Virus record (IMG/VR): IMGVR_UViG_3300048556_000258
Span: 1 to 59,971 of that record
DNA: 59,971 bases
From: a virus
Reading direction: 5' to 3' (one strand)
Shown: positions 57,495-59,971 of the stretch, one piece after another
Position numbering within the stretch: position 1 is the first letter of the stretch
How the letters are laid out: every line of letters starts with the position of its first letter
Notes under the pieces: generated by a model
What the model was told of the DNA's origin: nothing
Databases searched by the model: none
What the model saw: the letters and a program-made list of their open reading frames with translations, nothing else
Position numbers and translations under genes: made by a program

Positions 57495-58634
57495 TTAGGA
57501 CGCCATTGCTACCCTGTGCCAGTCGGTTTTTTTCATGTTTAAAACCTGCCCGCCTAATTTTTGCCAAAAGTCCACGTCGTCGGCTTTGGCGTTATTACCT
57601 ACCCTTGTTACTGCATTCACAAAAGTTGCCCTATTAACGGGCTTGTCATTTTCATAACCAGCTTGTCCAATAGTTTTTAACAATCCGTCTAATACGTTGC
57701 TAGTTTCTTTTTTAGATAAAGTTAAAACTTTTCCTAAATTCTCGACGGCTTCGCTCGCTTCAACATTAATTGTATCTTCAGAAGCTAACCGCATTTTTTC
57801 AAGATTTTCATCAAAAGTATCTCTACTAGCATATGAGCTGACAATATCCCTGAGTTGCAATTTTAAACTATGGTTATCAGCTTGTTTGGTTTCGTCGGTT
57901 AAAATATTCCAAGTGTCCCCGTCCCTCGCTGAGGTAATGTGAGATTTTCTTGTTATGTTTTGCGTCTGCATTCCGTTAAGGCAAGCTAACGTCCAATTAA
58001 TTCCAAAAGCTGAAATACTGCCCGCTCCCGTTTCAGAATTAGAAAGCCCTATTCCATGCGCCATAATGTCATTAACATTTGCACCAGCTCCCGTAATAAT
58101 TTCAGATTTTAAACGTATATACATTTTTTTCTGAGTAATTGCACAATTAACAATTTTCCAGCAAGCGTCCGAATCCATAAGCTGAGGTAATGCGGATTCT
58201 AATAAATCTGAGTTATCAAAAGTTTTAAACTTATCGGATAAAAAAGCTCTAGCCGTACCGCTGGGGTTCATACCTTGGTTTAAATCATCATACGTTCTGA
58301 TCATACGTTTAGAATTTTCTTTTTGCCAAATAGCATTTGTCAATAAATCGTATTCTCTAGAATATTCAGATTGTAAACGTCTAGCCGTTCTAACATCTAA
58401 CCCGTTCTTTTGGGCTATTTGATCAAAACATAAATCATTAACTTTTAAAAAGCGTGTCGGCTCCCCGCCGTTGCCCTCTATAATGATTTCGCTTTGTGGC
58501 TGGTCATCTAATTCAATAGTTCTAAACTGAAGCTCTTTAGTAGGTGCTATAAAATCTTGTTTTCTAGCATTTGTATCTTTAATTCTAATTAAAAGCTTTT
58601 CTAAAGTGTTATTTTCATTTTCGATATTATGCAT
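57495..58634 (-). CDS. DUF932 phage/plasmid-like protein
   Basis: A 379-residue DUF932 protein. Recognisable parts are A-R-A-F-L-S-D-K-F-K-T-F-D-N, M-Y-I-R-L-K-S-E-I, and G-I-G-L-S-N-S-E-T-G-A-G-S-I-S-A-F-G-I, the core of the family. DUF932 proteins occur in phages and plasmids and are usually annotated as phage/plasmid-like protein of unknown function. The start follows TAGGAGATAAAC. The unit has a terminator behind it and a motif-bearing promoter in front, so it is probably expressed alone. Confidence 0.85.
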   Translation of the reverse strand: MHNIENENNTLEKLLIRIKDTNARKQDFIAPTKELQFRTIELDDQPQSEIIIEGNGGEPTRFLKVNDLCFDQIAQKNGLDVRTARRLQSEYSREYDLLTNAIWQKENSKRMIRTYDDLNQGMNPSGTARAFLSDKFKTFDNSDLLESALPQLMDSDACWKIVNCAITQKKMYIRLKSEIITGAGANVNDIMAHGIGLSNSETGAGSISAFGINWTLACLNGMQTQNITRKSHITSARDGDTWNILTDETKQADNHSLKLQLRDIVSSYASRDTFDENLEKMRLASEDTINVEASEAVENLGKVLTLSKKETSNVLDGLLKTIGQAGYENDKPVNRATFVNAVTRVGNNAKADDVDFWQKLGGQVLNMKKTDWHRVAMAS

Positions 58635-58659
58635 GTTTATCTCCTATTTGTTAAAATGC

Positions 58660-58689
58660 AAAAAAGCGAGCTTAATTACCCGCTTTTTT
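58660..58689 (-). terminator. terminator embedded in the DUF932 promoter
   Basis: AAAAAAGCG (58660-58668) pairs with CGCTTTTTT (58681-58689) over a 12-base loop. On the minus strand it ends the transcript of the 58736-59434 gene. It directly abuts the -10 box at 58690-58695, so RNA started at this promoter would lack part of the stem. Confidence 0.7.
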
Positions 58690-58718
58690 AATATAAGATT
58701 TTTCGCATACATAGTCAA
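58690..58718 (-). promoter_or_regulatory. DUF932 promoter with inverted TCGCATA motif
   Basis: On the minus strand TTGACT (58713-58718), a 17-base spacer and TATATT (58690-58695). The spacer contains TATGCGA (58703-58709 on the other strand). It aligns base for base in layout with the promoter at 4280-4308. Confidence 0.65.
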
Positions 58719-58735
58719 ATTGAATTTTTGAAAGT

Positions 58736-59434
58736 TCAAACTTTTCCAAAATCTCCAGCTATGTGATGCCTTAAAACTGTTCCATAGGGCAATTCCTGAG
58801 CAAATTTTAAAAGCTTTATTTCGTCCCGCTCAATTTCAGATTGTTTAGCGGTTGCCTCCCAATGTAATTTAACATTGCCAGCCGTTGCATAGCACCCGCC
58901 GTCTTCAGTTTCACTACCCGCTTTTTTCTTATACGTCCCATGATCAGTAAACCCTATAGCATAATCTCTTTTAATACGACTACATAAAGGTTTTCCATTT
59001 CCACAATCTCTACAATTAGAATTATTATATTCTGCGGGACATCTAACAATTTTAAAACCATTTACAGTTTCTGATTTTCCATTTGTTTTCCAAAATGTTT
59101 CTTTAACATTTATTACGACGGGTACGAATGAATGCAATAACATATCTGCAATATTTCTTGCTGAATAATTTATAGCCGTTTTACCCGCTCTAAGTTTATG
59201 TTTCCAATATTTAGGATTAAAATGTGAATAAGTAAAACTTATCCCGCCTTTTGGTACGGCGTCCGATACTGCATCTAGATAAGAATAATCTATTTCAGTT
59301 GCCCCCGCTGACGTGTCGGGCTTTAGATTACACGTTTTAGGGCAAGTTGCGAATTTATCAGCTCCTCCCGCTCTATAAGTTACTGCACAATAAGTTGTTT
59401 TTTTTGCAGTAGAATTTTTGACTAATTTAATCAT
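58736..59434 (-). CDS. Cys-rich hypothetical protein, 232 aa
   Basis: A 232-residue protein. The N-terminal part has A-T-C-P-K-T-C-N-L, the middle carries S-F-T-Y-S-H-F-N-P, and then comes C-P-A-E-Y-N-N-S-N-C-R-D-C-G-N-G-K-P-L-C, a likely metal site, followed by Y-A-I-G-F-T-D-H-G-T. The end is H-H-I-A-G-D-F-G-K-V. It looks like a conserved phage or plasmid protein, but I cannot name the family with certainty. It stands alone between a terminator with motif and the DUF932 promoter. Confidence 0.7.
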   Translation of the reverse strand: MIKLVKNSTAKKTTYCAVTYRAGGADKFATCPKTCNLKPDTSAGATEIDYSYLDAVSDAVPKGGISFTYSHFNPKYWKHKLRAGKTAINYSARNIADMLLHSFVPVVINVKETFWKTNGKSETVNGFKIVRCPAEYNNSNCRDCGNGKPLCSRIKRDYAIGFTDHGTYKKKAGSETEDGGCYATAGNVKLHWEATAKQSEIERDEIKLLKFAQELPYGTVLRHHIAGDFGKV

Positions 59435-59457
59435 TTATTTTCTCCTATTATGTGATT

Positions 59458-59466
59458 TATCGCATA
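59458..59466. promoter_or_regulatory. TATCGCATA motif upstream of the Cys-rich gene
   Basis: An exact TATCGCATA lies 24 bases before the ATG at 59434. On the minus strand it reads GGTATGCGATAAATCACATAAT, with CATAAT as possible -10. The -35 area is unclear. Confidence 0.45.
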
Positions 59467-59478
59467 CCTATTATACAT

Positions 59479-59506
59479 AAAAAAATAGGCGGGTCAAATA
59501 CCCGCC
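59479..59506 (-). terminator. rho-independent terminator
   Basis: GGCGGGT (59488-59494), loop CAAAT, ACCCGCC (59500-59506). On the minus strand it is followed by TATTTTTTTATG. It ends the transcript of the 59494-59924 genes and overlaps the last codons of the small ORF. Confidence 0.85.
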
Positions 59507-59601
59507 TTATCTTTCTTATTTCTTTTAGGTTTTTTACCGTTCATGTAAGTACCAAAATCTTTCCCATAAATCAGCATTCCTATCCATTTAAGTAAAAACA
59601 T
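59494..59601 (-). CDS. small ORF, 35 aa, with basic tail
   Basis: The ATG at 59601 overlaps the stop of the upstream gene (TAATG). The product begins M-F-L-L-K-W-I-G-M-L and ends in a Lys/Arg-rich tail. The stop codon lies within the terminator stem. The coding case rests on coupling only. Confidence 0.4.
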   Translation of the reverse strand: MFLLKWIGMLIYGKDFGTYMNGKKPKRNKKDKAGI

Positions 59602-59924
59602 TATGCAATTTTCCTATTCTCGGCTTTGGCCGTTACGTTTATAACAATTACATTTTCTTGTAAATCATTATCTAAAATTATTCTTTTATAATTAAAAGCT
59701 ATTAAATCATTTATTTGGGCTTTTTTCTTTATGCCTGAAATAGATAATCTTCTATCGCCTCTATTTATAGTTTTGTAAAATGAAATAGTACAAACTGTAT
59801 CATCTTCATAATAAGCTAATAACTTATGCTTTTCGCCATTAACCATTGTATCAAAATCAATTCCAAATAGTTTTGCAAAACGTCTTATACTAGTATTCGC
59901 ATCTATTATAGATTTGTTTAACAT
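59601..59924 (-). CDS. hypothetical protein, 107 aa
   Basis: A 107-residue protein with a helical N-terminus (S-I-R-R-F-A-K-L-F-G-I-D-F-D) and a beta-rich remainder (T-V-C-T-I-S-F-Y-K-T, N-V-I-V-I-N-V-T-A-K). The ribosome-binding site is weak (GAGA ten bases before ATG). It is the last gene seen at the right edge; its promoter lies at or beyond the window end. No family recognised. Confidence 0.6.
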   Translation of the reverse strand: MLNKSIIDANTSIRRFAKLFGIDFDTMVNGEKHKLLAYYEDDTVCTISFYKTINRGDRRLSISGIKKKAQINDLIAFNYKRIILDNDLQENVIVINVTAKAENRKIA

Positions 59925-59971
59925 TGTATTGGTTAATCTCAGCTGGCCAAAATCAGGGCTTAAAGTGTTTA

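Noticed and set aside
57355-57567. A 70-codon minus-strand frame between the DUF932 and 106-residue genes
   Set aside because: It overlaps the end of the DUF932 gene and runs through a strong terminator and the promoter motif; no Shine-Dalgarno sequence.
1-59971. tRNA genes, integrase, attachment sites, prophage repressor
   Set aside because: None was recognised by eye on either strand; a tRNAscan or HMM search could still find divergent examples.

Overview
The window reads as most of, or a complete, AT-rich tailed-phage genome of the short-tailed (podovirus) kind, of the sort recovered from marine virioplankton. The case rests on a large terminase, a P22-type portal, a major capsid protein, P22 gp4/gp10-like tail parts, ejection-type internal proteins and many gene families typical of marine phages (DUF6321, DUF5872, DUF7936, DUF6447-like). 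No integrase, CI-like repressor, tRNA, IS element or CRISPR array was seen. No phage RNA polymerase was found, and several sigma70-type promoters are visible, so host RNA polymerase probably transcribes it. The host cannot be read from the sequence; an AT-rich marine alphaproteobacterium is only a guess. Almost everything lies on the minus strand, so genes are read from high to low coordinates.

Region 1-5,755 holds the small terminase subunit, a PD-(D/E)XK (VRR-NUC-like) nuclease, an HNH nuclease and a long chain of tiny, translationally coupled ORFs, several with Cys-x2-Cys zinc ribbons. Region 5,850-13,221 is the DNA-metabolism block: a family A DNA polymerase with exonuclease, DUF3310, a UvrD-type helicase, an archaeo-eukaryotic-type primase, a likely ssDNA-binding protein with an SSB-like tip, and a ribbon-helix-helix regulator with its own promoter. 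A SNF2-type ATPase (13,332-14,777) and one small protein are the only plus-strand genes. An M15 endolysin follows.

Region 15,209-44,259 carries the ejection and tail genes: four large internal or ejection-type proteins, a gp10-like hub, a glycine-rich adhesin, three large fibres (one with a Peptidase_G2-like end, one with about 45 YadA-like repeats and an S74 chaperone), and head-tail adaptors. Region 44,388-55,804 carries the head genes: capsid, scaffold, a GroES-like co-chaperonin, holin, portal, a DUF6884 plus ADP-ribosyltransferase-like protein, and TerL.

Region 55,805-59,971 starts with about 550 bp of repeat-rich non-coding DNA. After it come small accessory genes (DUF932 and unknowns), most with their own terminator and promoter. 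A short motif, TCGCATA, recurs at about ten promoter-like sites across the window, including two around the ribbon-helix-helix gene. This points to a phage-wide regulatory circuit and is the most interesting regulatory signal here. The other leading candidate for new biology is the putative virion-delivered DUF6884-ADP-ribosyltransferase protein.
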